Assembly (NCBI RefSeq): GCF_003144245.1
Contig: NW_020289976.1
Span: 248,001-312,000 of the forward strand
From: Jaminaea rosea
Taxonomy: Eukaryota > Basidiomycota > Exobasidiomycetes > Microstromatales
Reading direction: 5' to 3'
Length of the DNA: 64,000 nt
Positions 31,562 through 43,783 of the stretch are shown piece after piece. The position numbers and the translations under genes were made by a program. Within the stretch, counting starts at the first letter, position 1. Each line of letters opens with the position of its first letter. The notes below the pieces were generated by a model. It was not told where the DNA came from and did no database searches. It saw only the letters and a list, made by a program, of their open reading frames with translations.

Positions 31562-34514
31562 ATGAGCTTCTTTGGCTTCGACACGAGCCTGCCCCGCGAC
31601 AAAAAGGGAGGCGGGCTCGACGATCCCTTTGCCTCGCTCGGGTCAGGCGCAGCTGGTGGAGCATTGGATGATGAGCAGCTAGACGCCAAGATTCGCGGCT
31701 TGACTGCGGGGGCTCAGGAGGATGTACAGGTGGGTAGGCGCGCTATTGACAGTATGAAACGCGCTCATCGAGCTCGAACTCATCTCCGTCATTGGCCCAC
31801 TCGCAGATTTACGAATGGGGAGGAGAAGGTTACGACGGCCTTGGCGACATGCTCGACGAGGCTGGAGATGACCTTAATGCTGACACGTTTGGCGCTGAGC
31901 CCAGTGATATCGGTGAGCAGCCCCCTCCCACCGACCTCGAGCTTCTTCCGCAGCTTCTAACGTCTCGCTGCCTCCCGCTCCGCCAGGCAAGGATTTCGAC
32001 TTCGGTCACGGCCCTTCAGCCCCCGCAGCGCCAGCCAAGCCAGCATCAAAGGCAAACGACTCGATGTTCGCCAGTAACTTCGACGATTTCTGGGCATTGC
32101 CTAGCATGACGAAAAAGGCTGCCCCACCTGCGCCTGTCCAGCAGCAGCAGCAGCAGCAGCTACCGCCTCCCCCAGCCCGTGCTGCCAAGACGATGGAGGA
32201 GATCGAGGCAGAGCTGCGCGCTTCAAGGATCTCGCAACAGCCTCAACCGCCAGCCGCCTCGAGCTCTCCTGCCCCGGGAGGACGTCGACCGATGACTATG
32301 GAGGAGATCGAGGCTGAGATGAGGGGCGGTCGACCAGCTCCCCAGCAGCAGCAGCAGCCGACTCAACAGCAGCCGATGCCGATGCCCAGTGGCGCACAGC
32401 CTCCCTCAGGACCATTCGCCGGCCTCATGCAGCCTCCTCCCTCCGGCGCTTCTCAACAAACCACCGCAGCCCCTCCTCTCGGGCCTCGCAACGATGTCGA
32501 CTTCCCCGCACTGGGAGCTCGCCCACCCCCACCTACCGGTCCTCTCGCTGGCGGTCCTCCGCCTCCGACAGGTCCAGCTCGCGGTGCTGGCCCTCTACCA
32601 CCGGCAGCGATGGCGATGCAGCAATCCCACGCCTCGATGCAAGCCCAACAAGCAGAGCACTTCGCCCGCATGCAAGCAATGCTCCGCGCCCTGCCCGAGC
32701 CAGTCCAGCAAGGGATCACTTCGCTCCCTCCTCAGCTCCACTTCGATGTTCTTCAGGGTGTCGGGCGTGAGTTCGCCGTGCTGCTTCAACCTGCAGCAAC
32801 GGACGAGGACCGTGAGGTGCAGGCCCGAGCAACTGCGGCAGCCGTCAACAAGCTGCGGGGCATCCATCGCTTCGAGGAGAAGCGCAACCAGCGCGCAGCA
32901 AAGATCGCCGCCATGTCGCGATACAACAACCTGATGAGTGTATCGGACAAGGAGTTTATCACACGCATTCAAATTTCCCAGATCCTGCCCAACGACCCCT
33001 ACGCCGAGGACTTCTATGCCCACATCTACTTTGCACTTCGTGGTCGCCCCGGGCCCAACCCAGGCCTCATGGGTGCAGCGCCTCAACAGCCTGCGGCGCA
33101 ACAAAAGCAGCCACCCAAGGGACCGAAGAGGATGAACGCCCAGCAAAAGGCTATGCTGCGTATGCAGCAGCAGGTTGAGCGGCTGGTAGCGGACAGGAAG
33201 AGCCGCATTGAAAAGGCAGCGCAAGGGACTGCGAACCCGAATTTGGAGGGAGCCCTGGGCAAAGTCGGGCTCAATGTGGCTGGCAACCCGAGGCAAGCAC
33301 TGCAGATCGGCAAGAAGGGTGGGGACAGCGATGCTGCTGCTGCCAGCGGTGGAGCGACGACTGCGGCAGACGTCGTGCGTCAAGCGCTGGAGGGAGCCAG
33401 CCTGGACAAGAACTCAGGCTCCGCCGCTGCCACCTCCGCAGACGGGAAGCGCCCGCCCCTCACACGTCATCAAGCTCTTCGCATTCTCGAGGAGCTCTAC
33501 GACACGACCCTCGCCCTCGAGCAGCTGCGTCGCTCAGTCGACGGGGATGCTGAGGCTCGCGCAGAGCAGGAGTCGCTCACGTCTCACCTCTGGAAGGAGC
33601 TCCGCGTCTTGGAGCCTCTGGAGATTTCGGACCCGCACCCATTCGTCTCGCTGCTCAACACTACCAAGGGAAAGAGACTCCTCCCCCGCGCTCTTCGTCA
33701 CTTGAGCTCAGAGCAGACCCTGACCGCGCTCACGATGATCGTGGCCTCGTTCGACTCGCTCGACGTGGTCCGCCATGCAGCCATTTTGGACGACGAGCGC
33801 GCGGAGGGCAGTGAAGCACGCAGGGAGATGGAAACGCAGACGGACGTATTCAGCAACACGATTGTGCCTGCCATGCTGGGGTTGATGGCAACCAGCCCAT
33901 TCAAGATCGTGATTGGCATGCTGGCGCTATTCGTCGAGAGGAACGATGTCGTACTTGTTGCACGATCTCGCGCGGGCATTGCGTTCCTCACTATCCTACT
34001 CTCAAGGGCAGAGGCGCTCAAGCAAGGCAGCGGTAACAACGCCCCCGCCCCCGAAGGAGGTGCAGAGTCGTCCTCACCACCTCCCCCATCGCCGGAAGAA
34101 CAAGCTCAATGGACCCAAATCTTCCGTCTCCTCTTCGAGCGCCTCGTCACCCGCTCTGGCTCTCTCGCATCGCTCCTACCCTCCACTCGAGCAAAGGCAG
34201 CCCAGCCGTTCGGCTTCTCCTCTCACCTGTACTACGGCGGCTCCTCATCCGTCGCCGATCTCGAGCGTCAACGTCGCCTCGACGAGTCCGACGAACCTGC
34301 CTGGAATCTTTTTGCTGCCCTCGCCGTCTCAGCGAGCATGGAGGAGCAGTCAGTCCTTGTCCAGGAGCTTAGGGAGAAGATTCTGGAGAATGTCCTCGAG
34401 GCGAGAAGCAAGGGCGGATCGGTAGAGTTGGAGCAGGCGGGGCGTCGCAAGTTGAGGTTGGTCAACATTTTCTTGAATGCCTTGAACTTGGATGCGAGCC
34501 AGATCACAGTGTAA
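31562..34514 (+). CDS. PAT1: PAT1-like mRNA decapping activator
   Basis: Three exons (31562-31729, 31807-31912, 31987-34514) give 933 residues. The start MSFFGFDTSLPRDKK and the acidic N-terminus are characteristic of fungal Pat1, whose first residues bind the Dhh1 helicase. A Pro/Gln-rich low-complexity region with a CAG-encoded Gln run (32143-32159) and two TMEEIEAE repeats follows. The conserved middle appears as SRYNNLMSVSDKEFITRIQ, then ILPNDPYAEDFYAHIYF. The C-terminal third is helical, the part that contacts the Lsm1-7 ring and Dcp2 in yeast. It links deadenylated mRNA to decapping in P-bodies. Confidence 0.92.
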
Positions 34515-34869
34515 AGAGAGGAGAGAGAGAGAGGATCAAGATTGCAATGCATATGTTCCATTTACAAGCTGCTGTAGAGAGAGCGAGCTTCCGTGTACCG
34601 CAATCGGTCTTCTGCTCTCGCCGCCTCCACCCGGGGCGCAAGATGTCCGTGCGCCGTTTTGCAGATGGGAAGCACAGCCACGCAGCGGAGCAAATGAGGA
34701 GCACAGGAACAAAGCAACACGGCTCGATCGAGGCCGGTGATTTGATTTTCTGTCAATCTGCCGTCCGTACCATTCGATCCTTTCCAGCCTATCGACATCT
34801 CGTCCATCTGACAGCATCTCGTAGCTGACCTCGAGACGGAAAAGAGCGAGCGAGTCAGTCACAGCGGCA
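34515..34869 (+). other. Intergenic region
   Basis: 355 bp between PAT1 and the small Cys-tail gene. No gene seen. Confidence 0.5.
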
Positions 34870-35487
34870 ATGGATTCTACGGCGGCCCGGCCAGGTGGCG
34901 ACGCTCACGCCCCTTCCGCAACGACCTCTGGCCCTGCCCTACACTCTTCTAGCGACGCATACAGCCCTGGAGGCCCTGCGGATCGACAGCTAGCTGAGCA
35001 GACACAGGTAGCGGCATCAGAGCAGCAGGCGGGGCCGCAGATGCAGGTGCAGACGCAGCCGCAGTACTATCCCTCCTACGAAGCCGCCCCACCTCCACGG
35101 ACGTCCTTCCAATCCACTACGACGACTGCACCCTCTGTTCAGCCTCCGATGTCTACCTACAGTAGGCATGACGAGTCTCCTCCACCTCCTGAACTAGGCG
35201 CAGAGGAGGCGCATGACGATTCGCAGACACAAAGGCGGCAGGCCTCCAACACCTTGCACATCGAAGCAGAACAGGAGGACCATGAGGCCGGATGGGGACT
35301 GCCGCAGCCTGTTCAGCAACCCGTGGTGCGCACTTTGTGCCTTGTGAGTTCGAGGCACCGATAGACTCGTAGGCCAAAGGCGCGCTGAGATGCTGACCGT
35401 CTTGTACTGCGTTGGCTTCGCCCACAGCCGTGCGCCTGGTGCCTCGGAATCTGCAACAAGGGAAGCACTTACGGATGTTTGTTCTGA
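34870..35487 (+). CDS. Hypothetical 177-aa protein with a Cys-rich C-terminus
   Basis: Two exons (34870-35343, 35428-35487) joined at phase 0 by GTGAGT...CCCACAG. The first ~150 residues are disordered and rich in Gln, Pro, Ser and Thr (QMQVQTQPQYYPSYEAAPPP). Across the junction lies a compact tail: TLCLPCAWCLGICNKGST, then YGCLF and stop, with six Cys in 19 residues. A Gln/Pro-rich body with a short Cys-rich tail recalls small cysteine-rich stress or membrane-associated modules, but the match is only in style. The tail could bind metal, be palmitoylated or form disulfides. No function is assigned. Confidence 0.65.
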
Positions 35488-35545
35488 TTAGGGGGACGGA
35501 CGAAAGACTAGAAGACAGAATGGACAGATGCAAGTCTAATGGGCT

Positions 35546-38500
35546 TCAGAAGGGCGCATAATCGCGCGGCCAATCCAGCACACCCCACCTCTCGCGGTAA
35601 GCAGCCCAAGCTCTCCAGCCCACGCGGTCAAGCAATTCCCTCTCCTGCTCTTGGAGTCGCTTCAGCTCTTCACCCTTGCCCTGCTCTCCGGCCCCGAGCT
35701 CCTTGATCGCCTTCCTCACACCCTGCAACGCCAGGCCCAACCTCTTACGCTCAATGTGGTACGCAACACGTACAGTAGCCCAGGCCGGATTCTCCGAAGC
35801 GGAGCCTTCCCCAAGGAGCTTGCGAGCAGCCTCGTACGCCTCTTGGAACTCGCCGCCCGACGAGCCGTGACGATGCAGGATGGCCTTGACCTTTGCGAGC
35901 CTAGCGGCCAAAAGAGCCTTCTTCCGCTCTTCCTGCTTCTTGTTCTCGCGCTTCACTTCGTCGCTCTGCTCTGCGACGGGCGCTCGCTTCTCTGCCATCC
36001 ACAGCAGGACGTCCTTCTCGTCTACCTGAGCTTCAACGGCTTCCGCTGCTTTGATCATGGCGTCGAGGTCCTCCGGCTTGGATTGCGCGTTGATGTTCTC
36101 GGGAGAGTCGAGACGGGCAAGCAGTACGGGAAGGGAGTTTGGGTGGTCTTTGATGAGCGAGTCGAGGAAGCGACGCTTCTGCTCTTGGCTCTTGAGCTTC
36201 TTTGCCATGGGTGCAAGAAGGCGTGGGAGCTCTTCCGCTTCATCCTCGGGGCTGGGTTTGGGATCCTTCGACGCCTCCTCCTCCTTCTTAGGCGCTGGCG
36301 CCACAATGTATCTCAGTTCGTACTTGCCCTCAGGCGCGAAGCCAAACTCGCCCACCAACACGTCCCCAGGCTGGGCCTCCTTGGGCAGAGAATCGCCGTG
36401 CAGGTTGAGATCGAGGTTGAGCACCTTGCGCTCGCCGGGGAAGAGCTTGAGATTGCCCTTGAATGTAGCTGGACTTGCCTTGCCGAATGCATCGACATGG
36501 TCCTCGTAGAGGGAGAGGGAGACGTCTTTGCCCTTTGTGAGCTTCTGGTCCATGCGCATGGTCGCCGTCTTGAGCTTGTCAACTACAGAGGGGTCCTCGT
36601 TGATCCATTGACAGCGCACTGTGTATTCGCCCTTCTTGAGCTCCCTGTGCATGGGTGGAGAGGAAGCAAGACAATGTGAGTCAGCCGCGAATGCCATACA
36701 TTTCTGTGCCCTGCGCTACTCACTTGTCCTTCGCATACACATCTCCGAAGGCAACGAGTTTCTTCGATTGCGCCTCGTACAGCGAGCTCAGCATCGGCAC
36801 GGCTGAGTCGTACAGATTGGAGAGCGGGCTCGATGTTGGCCAGGAAAGCTTGACGGTCCCCGCCTCAGAGAGCGAGAAGTTGTACGTGTTGACGACCTCG
36901 TGCAGCTGGCGTCCCGACGGGTGAGCATTGCGCTCCGAAAGCAGCGGGCGTACGACGCTCGATGCCGGGCGGACGAAGGTGCGCCTCTTGCTGAATGAGA
37001 TGGACGGCTTGAATGATTCGAGCCGGATCTGAGACATCGTCTCAATCTTGGCCAATCCATCTCCACCAATCAACGTCAACTCATCCCGTCCCGCAACGCT
37101 GTGCCCAATGGTAATGCCATGGAACTCCAACTCGCATTCCAAATCGAAAGCGGCACTCTGGTTCCACATCTCCGCCAAGCAGACCTCCAAGGTCTGCCCT
37201 CCCTTGACCGAGAAGCGCTTGGTGACAGGCTCCCCTTCAGTAAGCTGCAGCACGTACGCCTCCTCGACGTGCGACAGACGACGCTGTGGCTCTACGGCGA
37301 CCAAGTGCGCCCAGAACTTCGCAGCCGTACCTGAGGATGCGTGGTTGGAGGAGCGGAAGCGTGCTTCAACCCACGTGGCCCCTTCGGGGACGTGGAGGAA
37401 ATTGCGAGTAATTGAACCAGACTTGAGCGTCTTATTGTATCGAACTGTAGGAGTCGGAGAGACCTCGGGCTTTGTGACCGTGATGGGAACCTCGAAGAGG
37501 AGCATGCCAGGCTGCTCAGCGTCGTAGCCTCGGACGGTGGCGGAGTGCAGGCCAGGGTGCAGCTGCGTGGGATCGACGCGGATTTCGAAGCTACGTCCAT
37601 TACCACCGAGATGCAAGAAGTCGGGCGCAGTGATCCACGAAGCCGAAGGTGAGAGGCTAGCCTTGAGCTGCAGAGCATAAGCCTTCTCCGGCTCCGTGCC
37701 CTTGAGGGTCGGGCGAACATTGACGTTGAACTGGTTGACGCGACGGGTCTCGAGCTTCTCCCGCAGGTAGACGCCACGCTTGTCGCTGTTGCCACCTTGA
37801 GGGCGGTTGAAAGGCGTCACCTTGACTTGGTACTCAAAATCGGCATCGGGTCGGTCCTTGTTGGCGACAATGTACTCCCACGCCTTGTCGACTTGGATGA
37901 AGCCGATGCCCAGCTCATCGTCCACGTCCTTGTTCGTGGCGAGAATGGCCTTGTGAACGCGAGCGGAGGTAATCGGGATGCCCTCTTGCTTCATACCTGA
38001 AAGAAGCAGAGCGATGCATCCGCAGGCATTGGGTGACGCCATCGACGTTCCATTCATGAGCTGCGTTGCGCTCAGACAGTACTTGGGAATCGAGGTGATA
38101 GCAGCGCCCGGAGCCCACGCTGTAACACCAGAAGCGCCATCTGCAGCCGGCCCACGCGACGACCAAGTCGTAGGGTGGTCCTTCACATCTTTCTCAATCA
38201 AGGCATACTCGGCACTCTGCATCGAGCCAGCAGTGACGTACGCGCCAATGGTGAAGACGCCGTCTGTCGTACCCGCCGGCTGGCCCAGCGTGGTCAAAGC
38301 AGGGGCAGAGTTGCCTGCACTCGAGACGAAGAGGATATCCTTTTGACGAATGACGAAGTCTCGCATCGCCTCGGCAAATGCTCCCTTGCCCTCTGTCCCA
38401 AAAGCGCCATCTTCGCCAAAGCTCATGTTGAGAATGTCGCAGCGAGTGGCAATGGCTGCCTGTGCAGCCCGCAAAAGAGCGACGCCCGTCTCCATCCCCT

Positions 38501-39792
38501 CGACGCGAGTATCCCCGATCTTGAGCGAAACAATCTCGACGCCAGGAGCCACGCCATTCTCGTCGGGAGAGTCTGGAACGTGGGCGCCTACAATTCCAGC
38601 GACGTGGGTGCCGTGCGCGCCAGAAAGGGTAACGAGAGAAACGGCCGAGGGCTTGCCATCGTTGTTGGCTGAGTCAAAGATGTGGTTGACCGAGTAAGTC
38701 AAGAGATCTGCAGCGCCAAAGACGTCGTGCTCTTGCTCGAGGTGAAAGTCGGCGAGCCTCTTTGCCTTGCGCAGGTCCAGGACTTGGCCTTCGAGCTTTT
38801 GCAGGCCTTCGTCTGGCCAGCCGAAAGTGGACTCCCGGATGTCTCCCTCTGCGCCACCGACGACGGTACGCCATGTCTTGCCGTCGTGGAACGTTATAGT
38901 CTCGAGGAGCGGACCTGGATCGCTGTAGCTGGAAGAGAGGTCGGTCAACACGGCAAGCTTGGCCTTGAGCTCGGCCTTTTGCGCGTCGGCGCTGGCCTCC
39001 TTGCTGTCTGCCTTCTCGGCGCCTTTGGCGGCGGCTGCAGCTGCTGGCTTCGAGTCGAGATCGGCAAGCTCTCGTTGCACCTGGTCGACGATCTTTGCCG
39101 TCTCGACGGTCCAATTCCTCTTGCGCTGGACCTTGCGACGAGCGACGAGATCCTTTGGCCAGACTTCGTACGCCCGTTTGAAGCCCAAGAGAAAGGTAGG
39201 CTTGTCTGAGCTCCCCTTTGACGCCCAGGAAGGGTCGGCGAGAAGCTTCCTGCCTGTGGTCGGGGACTTGAGCTCGATCGCGTCGGAGCTGACAGAAGTA
39301 GCTTCGACCGGGGCCAAGGGGACATCGCCTGTTCCAGTGCAGTCGATGATGTCGACGACTTTGCCCTGCGAGAGCACGCGAGGAGTGTCAGCTCTGTCGC
39401 ATCGTGGGCATTTCACTGCGCCGACTCACTTTGCCATCTAGACCACGGGCTGCTGGATCGACGCCAGTGTCGAGAATCCCAACTCGAATGTTCCTGCCGT
39501 CGAACTTGGGATGCTTCTCGATGAACTTGGCCGCATTTGTGGCGTCCTTGGGCAGCAGACCCGCAGTGGGAAACGGTGGGAGAACCATGGCGCTTGCTGG
39601 TGTTTGAGAAGAATGAGCGTATCTAGGACGTTGATAAGATGCTGTCTGGGTCTTTGAGCCGGTCACTCGAGGGGTTGCTGAGTGTATGCGACGAGGGAGG
39701 GGAGTAGTCGCGGGTCTCAACGACGTCGATGCGATCGATGCGATGCGTGGAATGCCTCTACGAAGGGTTGGAGTCGGCCAGCCGATTAGCAT
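35546..39792 (-). CDS. TPP2: Tripeptidyl peptidase II (subtilisin-family giant protease)
   Basis: Three exons (39430-39588 or to 39792, 36724-39365, 35546-36644). From the ATG at 39588 the protein is 1299 residues, the usual TPP2 size. Catalytic residues are Asp40 in VGILDTGVDP, His304 in SGAHGTHVAG and Ser494 in LMNGTSMASPNACG. The long Asp-His spacing is the TPP2-specific insert. SSAGNSAP marks the oxyanion Asn. The C-terminal half matches the TPP2 beta and helical domains, ending GVLDWPRDYAPF. TPP2 removes tripeptides from proteasome products in the cytosol. An ATG at 39792 adds 68 in-frame residues with nine Arg, one Lys and no acids, like a mitochondrial presequence. Confidence 0.93.
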
Positions 39793-40062
39793 ACCCCGTC
39801 CTGTTCGCGGATCGTTAGGGGTCGGAAGAAAGAAGGAAAAGGTGGGCAACAGCGTCTGATGGTAAGGCGGCCAATCGGGTCACTCAGCCAGAGCCAGTCG
39901 GCGGAGCGGAGTGGATTGGGGATGGCTCGAGCGAGCAGCAGCGACCCACGTGTTTTGGCCCGCATTCTGCTGACTACTCTGGAGAGTGCATCCAGGGCGG
40001 CGGCAATGCAGCTTGCCATCCATCCACTCCACCCATCACTACCTCCTGCCCCATCATCAACC

Positions 40063-40722
40063 ATGGCCGCCACCACGCCCAAGCATAACTTCGCCAACAT
40101 CGGGGGCCTAGATCTTTGGAAGTCGCTCCTCGTTCCGAATGCAGCATCCACCCATCTGACGCTCTGGGCAGCGTTGTTCGGTGGCCACCTGTGGCACGGC
40201 TTCATTGGTGGGCCAGTCACATTCAAGGCGCTCCCTCGCCAGACTTTCGGCCTCATCCAGTCAAAGATTTTCCCTATCTACTTCGCAGCCGGCACAATCA
40301 TCCCTGCAGCCCTCGCTGGCAACATCGCATATGCTAATGGCGGCTTCAATGATCTTCCCACTCTCCCCCTCTCCATCCTCGCCGTCCCATTCGTCGCCAA
40401 CCTCATCAATTGGGTCTACCTCGGGCCCAAGGCGACAAAGCTCATGTTTGAGAGGCATGCGCAAGAGAAGAAGGAGGGAGTGGATGCTCACAAGGACAAG
40501 GATCGCATCTCGCCCAAGATCAAGGCCATGAACAAGCAGTTCGCCAAGCTCCACGGCTTTTCCAGTCTACTCAACCTGGCCTCCTTTGGTGCTCTGCTTA
40601 TCCACGGTTCGGTGAGTGGCAGTCCTCTGGGTCGTTGGATCGTGTGCTGCCTCGCTGCGCTGCTGCTGCTGCTGCTACCGCCGCCACCGTCGAAGGACCT
40701 TGAAGTTGAGGTTGATCGGTGA
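40063..40722 (+). CDS. TMEM205-like (DUF4149) four-helix membrane protein
   Basis: The frame from 40063 encodes FGGHLWHGFIGGPVTFKALP, then RQTFGLIQSKIFPIYFAAG, the signature of the TMEM205-like domain, with four predicted membrane helices: the signature helix, PIYFAAGTIIPAALAG, LPLSILAVPFVANLINW and FSSLLNLASFGALLI. A Lys-rich loop lies between helices 3 and 4. A good GTGAGT donor at 40615 suggests an intron near the end. I could not place a convincing second exon, so the read-through stop at 40722 (219 residues) is given and the last ~35 residues are doubtful. Function in fungi is unknown. Confidence 0.7.
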   Translation: MAATTPKHNFANIGGLDLWKSLLVPNAASTHLTLWAALFGGHLWHGFIGGPVTFKALPRQTFGLIQSKIFPIYFAAGTIIPAALAGNIAYANGGFNDLPTLPLSILAVPFVANLINWVYLGPKATKLMFERHAQEKKEGVDAHKDKDRISPKIKAMNKQFAKLHGFSSLLNLASFGALLIHGSVSGSPLGRWIVCCLAALLLLLLPPPPSKDLEVEVDR

Positions 40723-43700
40723 GAGGACCCCCGCACGACGCCGCCATCGATGATGACGAAACATGGCACATACCTTCATTGGGCGACGGTACCCTGGGAG
40801 CGAGACGATTGTGCGCTTGCCCTCGTCGCTGCTTCCTCTTCTGTGCGGGTGACGTGAACTCGCCTCAGCCAGGCGTAGCGTCCGTCTACTTGTCGCGCGG
40901 CAAGAGAGCAGGTGAATCGAGAGGTCTGGCGAGGTCTCGAAGGAGGGATGAAAGGGCCAGGTTGTTGGGTTGAGGTCCCACAAGCTCCTGGCTGGCCTCT
41001 GGTGACCGTAAGCATCACCGGAGTGTCCAGTCGGGTCAGCGAGCGGGCCGAGTCAGGCTACAACCCTGTGTGTTGAAGGTGTGAGGCCTGATTCCGCGAG
41101 ATCAGCCTTGACGACCGGCAAAAGGTGACGATTACGACCCCGCGACTGCGCGACCCGTTCCATGGCGGCGAGTGTTGACGACGGTGGTGAAGATGATGGC
41201 GAAGGCGAGACGAGACGAGGACCGACGGCGATCTCTCTCTAACGCGTGCACCTGTGTGCGTGTGATTTCTCTTTGGACTGTACCGCTTCGAGGGTCATAC
41301 GGTCTCGCCCTATCCCTCGAGCGGGCGTGGCAGCATCTCTTAGCGACGACGACGACGGCTACGGCGGCTCCTTGAGTCGAAGGCAACCTCACCGCTGAGC
41401 TCGTGATCAAGCTGGCTTAGCATATTTGCAAGTACCGACGACGCGCGCGATTATCATCAACGCCCTAATCCAAAGCAAAGGGGGCAGGACTCTGCGAGCA
41501 GCTTCTATCCCTATAGCGACTAGCTCTTTCTCTCTCTACAAGCGGCAACGGATGCGGCGGAGGTAGATACTAGAAGGAGGGTATATGGTACGGTGGGCAG
41601 ACAGGACTCTTGGCTTGGCTCCTCGATTCTTCTTCTCCTCTTGTACCTCGGACCCTTCTCTCAGGACGGATTTGCGACCGACGGCTGGAGCTCACGGACT
41701 CACCGACTTCCCAGCTACCTTGCTGACGGCTTACGCTCCTACTCACGGCCACCACGACTGCTCTACTCGCTGAGGCCTCTGGCATCGGATTCGACGGCGC
41801 CTCCCTTGAAGCTACCCCTTAAGCGGGTAACATGAAGCTTCAAAGTACCCTACCACCTTGTGCGACATACTTGGGGGGGCGTCGCTCGACCGAGCAGAGT
41901 GTGTGCAACTACCGAGCGAGCGAGCGAACACCACAACGAGCTATCCCCTCTTCTGGACAAACAGCAGCGCGACCGCGTCTTCTACCCGCCATTCTCACTC
42001 ACGAACAGATACTACCGGAACGAGACCATAAGAGCAGAAAAAGATGCGAAGCTAGCGGCACGACCGACTACAAGAAACGAAACTTAAGCATTGGCGGTGG
42101 CGGGGAGTAGGGAAAGCCCGGCCCCGCCAGGCCCAACGACCTGCGGCGACGATGCATAAGGTCCCGGTCGGGCAGTGGAAGCCCCGACGCCTCTTAATTC
42201 TCTCCATCAACCTCGCTCCTTCCCTCGACTCTTCTACTACTAACTCAAGCCCCACGCAGACGAGATGCCAAGATCGTCGCGGCACAATGAGGCGCGGTTC
42301 GCACCCTGCGCAGGCGGTGGAAGCAGAAAGGCGATGACGTGGTGGACGCACTTGCTCTCTCGTGCTCGGGTTGCTGAACCACTCGCCCTTGAAAGGAAGC
42401 AACTGATCCAGGGAGCCGCTTGTTACCCGCGAGCGGAGCCCCATGGGCCGACAAAGCATATGGCAGGAAAAAGTCTGATGATGAGCGGCGGCGGCCTTTG
42501 CCCCTTGACCTTGAACTTCTTGTGCCTCGTCGGCTGGTGGCGAAGCAGCGGCAGCAGCGGTAGCGGCAAAGAGCAGCACACTGACCCCGATGATCTCGTA
42601 GCAGTCGGCAAGACGACTTAGAAAGGCTGACCATCTCATTCGCTTCCCTCTAGTGGATCGCGCACTACGGCTTCGCATAGATGCGAGTGCACGACTTGTC
42701 CGTCAACCCATGTCAATCCTTGTAGCTATACACTCTCATGTCTCGGTACACCACCATCATGCCATCGCAATTCTCATCACCGTCGCCACCTGCTTAACTT
42801 CCCTTCATCTCACCTCTGCTTTCGTCTTTTTGTCGGGCGTCTCAAAGGCTGGTGTTGGTCTCGGCTGGCCTGCGAAGGAGGGTCCGGACGGGAGCGGATG
42901 AGAGCGGATTTGGCGGACGAGAGGCCCATGGCAGGGTCCAGCGCTCGCGGCCGTCTGAGGAAATGGAGAAGCAGAAGCGGCTCGTGGGCGACGCTCAGAG
43001 CATGATAGGGGCCTGAGCAACATCATGGCAAATTCCATACGAGGTCGAGCGTCGCAGGGTCAACAGGGTAGAAGGGCGGCAGCGAAGACGGTGTCCTCTG
43101 GCCGTCCTGGCTGTTCAGCGGCCGGATGGTCCGCCGGCAGAAGGGCTCCAGAGAGGCTCCTGACCCGGCTTGTCCGTTCATCATTGTGGTCAGTCATGTT
43201 CAATCTTGATCGTGGTCATAATCGGAAGCGCTCGTTCATTACCAAGCTATGGTTACCACGACATCGCCGTGACCGCCCCTCTCATGCTCTTATCGCTGAA
43301 GCGTTGAAGCTCGTTGGCGCGCGCGAGTTGATCGTGACCGGCTTTGCTGGCCGCCCTGTGTGCTCTTCTCTGTTTCAACGAGCCGGCCGGTTCTGAGGCT
43401 GCTGCCTGAGCGTGCGCCGGCGGGGCGGCCTAGCCCTTGCCCTTTCTCTCAGTCTGAGTCTCGCGGCGCTGGTGCCGGTGTGCGTTGTATTTCTCAGCCA
43501 GGCGCTCGCAGGCCTCTCGTCCGCTTTGCTCCGCGGTGCACTGTGCTTCTGCGTTGTCAATCGACCAAGAAGACGACGACCACAGCGACGACCCCGCTTT
43601 CTCTTCTTCACCAACCCATCTCAACCAGGCGCCTTCTCTCATTGCCAACGCAACTCGACCCTCCTCTACCTCACGCCATCAAGCGTCAAGAGCGCACATC

Positions 43701-43783
43701 AAGAGGAGAGAAGAGCAGAGAGCATACATTCGCCGTAATCGCAACCTTTCCCTTTACCTCGCCACCCACACATCTCACCCATC
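40723..43783. other. 3-kb gene-poor region upstream of aconitase
   Basis: No gene could be supported on either strand. Many short frames exist but none shows family motifs or convincing splice joins. The best fragment is a 75-codon frame at 41860-42087 whose second half (DKQQRDRVFYPPFSLTN) looks more protein-like than its surroundings, but it lacks an ATG. The right end (43400-43783) is CT-rich and is probably the aconitase leader. No LTRs, terminal inverted repeats or tRNA were recognised. Confidence 0.45.

Noticed and set aside
40675-40983. Basic minus-strand frame (WRRRAGVLSPINLNFKVLRRWRR) near the TMEM205-like gene, considered as a small ribosomal protein
   Set aside because: It does not match eL29, eL39, eL41 or other small basic ribosomal proteins, and overlaps the 3' part of the TMEM205-like gene.
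41860-42087. 75-codon frame with a protein-like second half in the gene-poor region
   Set aside because: No ATG, no convincing acceptor and no recognised family. Noted within the intergenic entry only.
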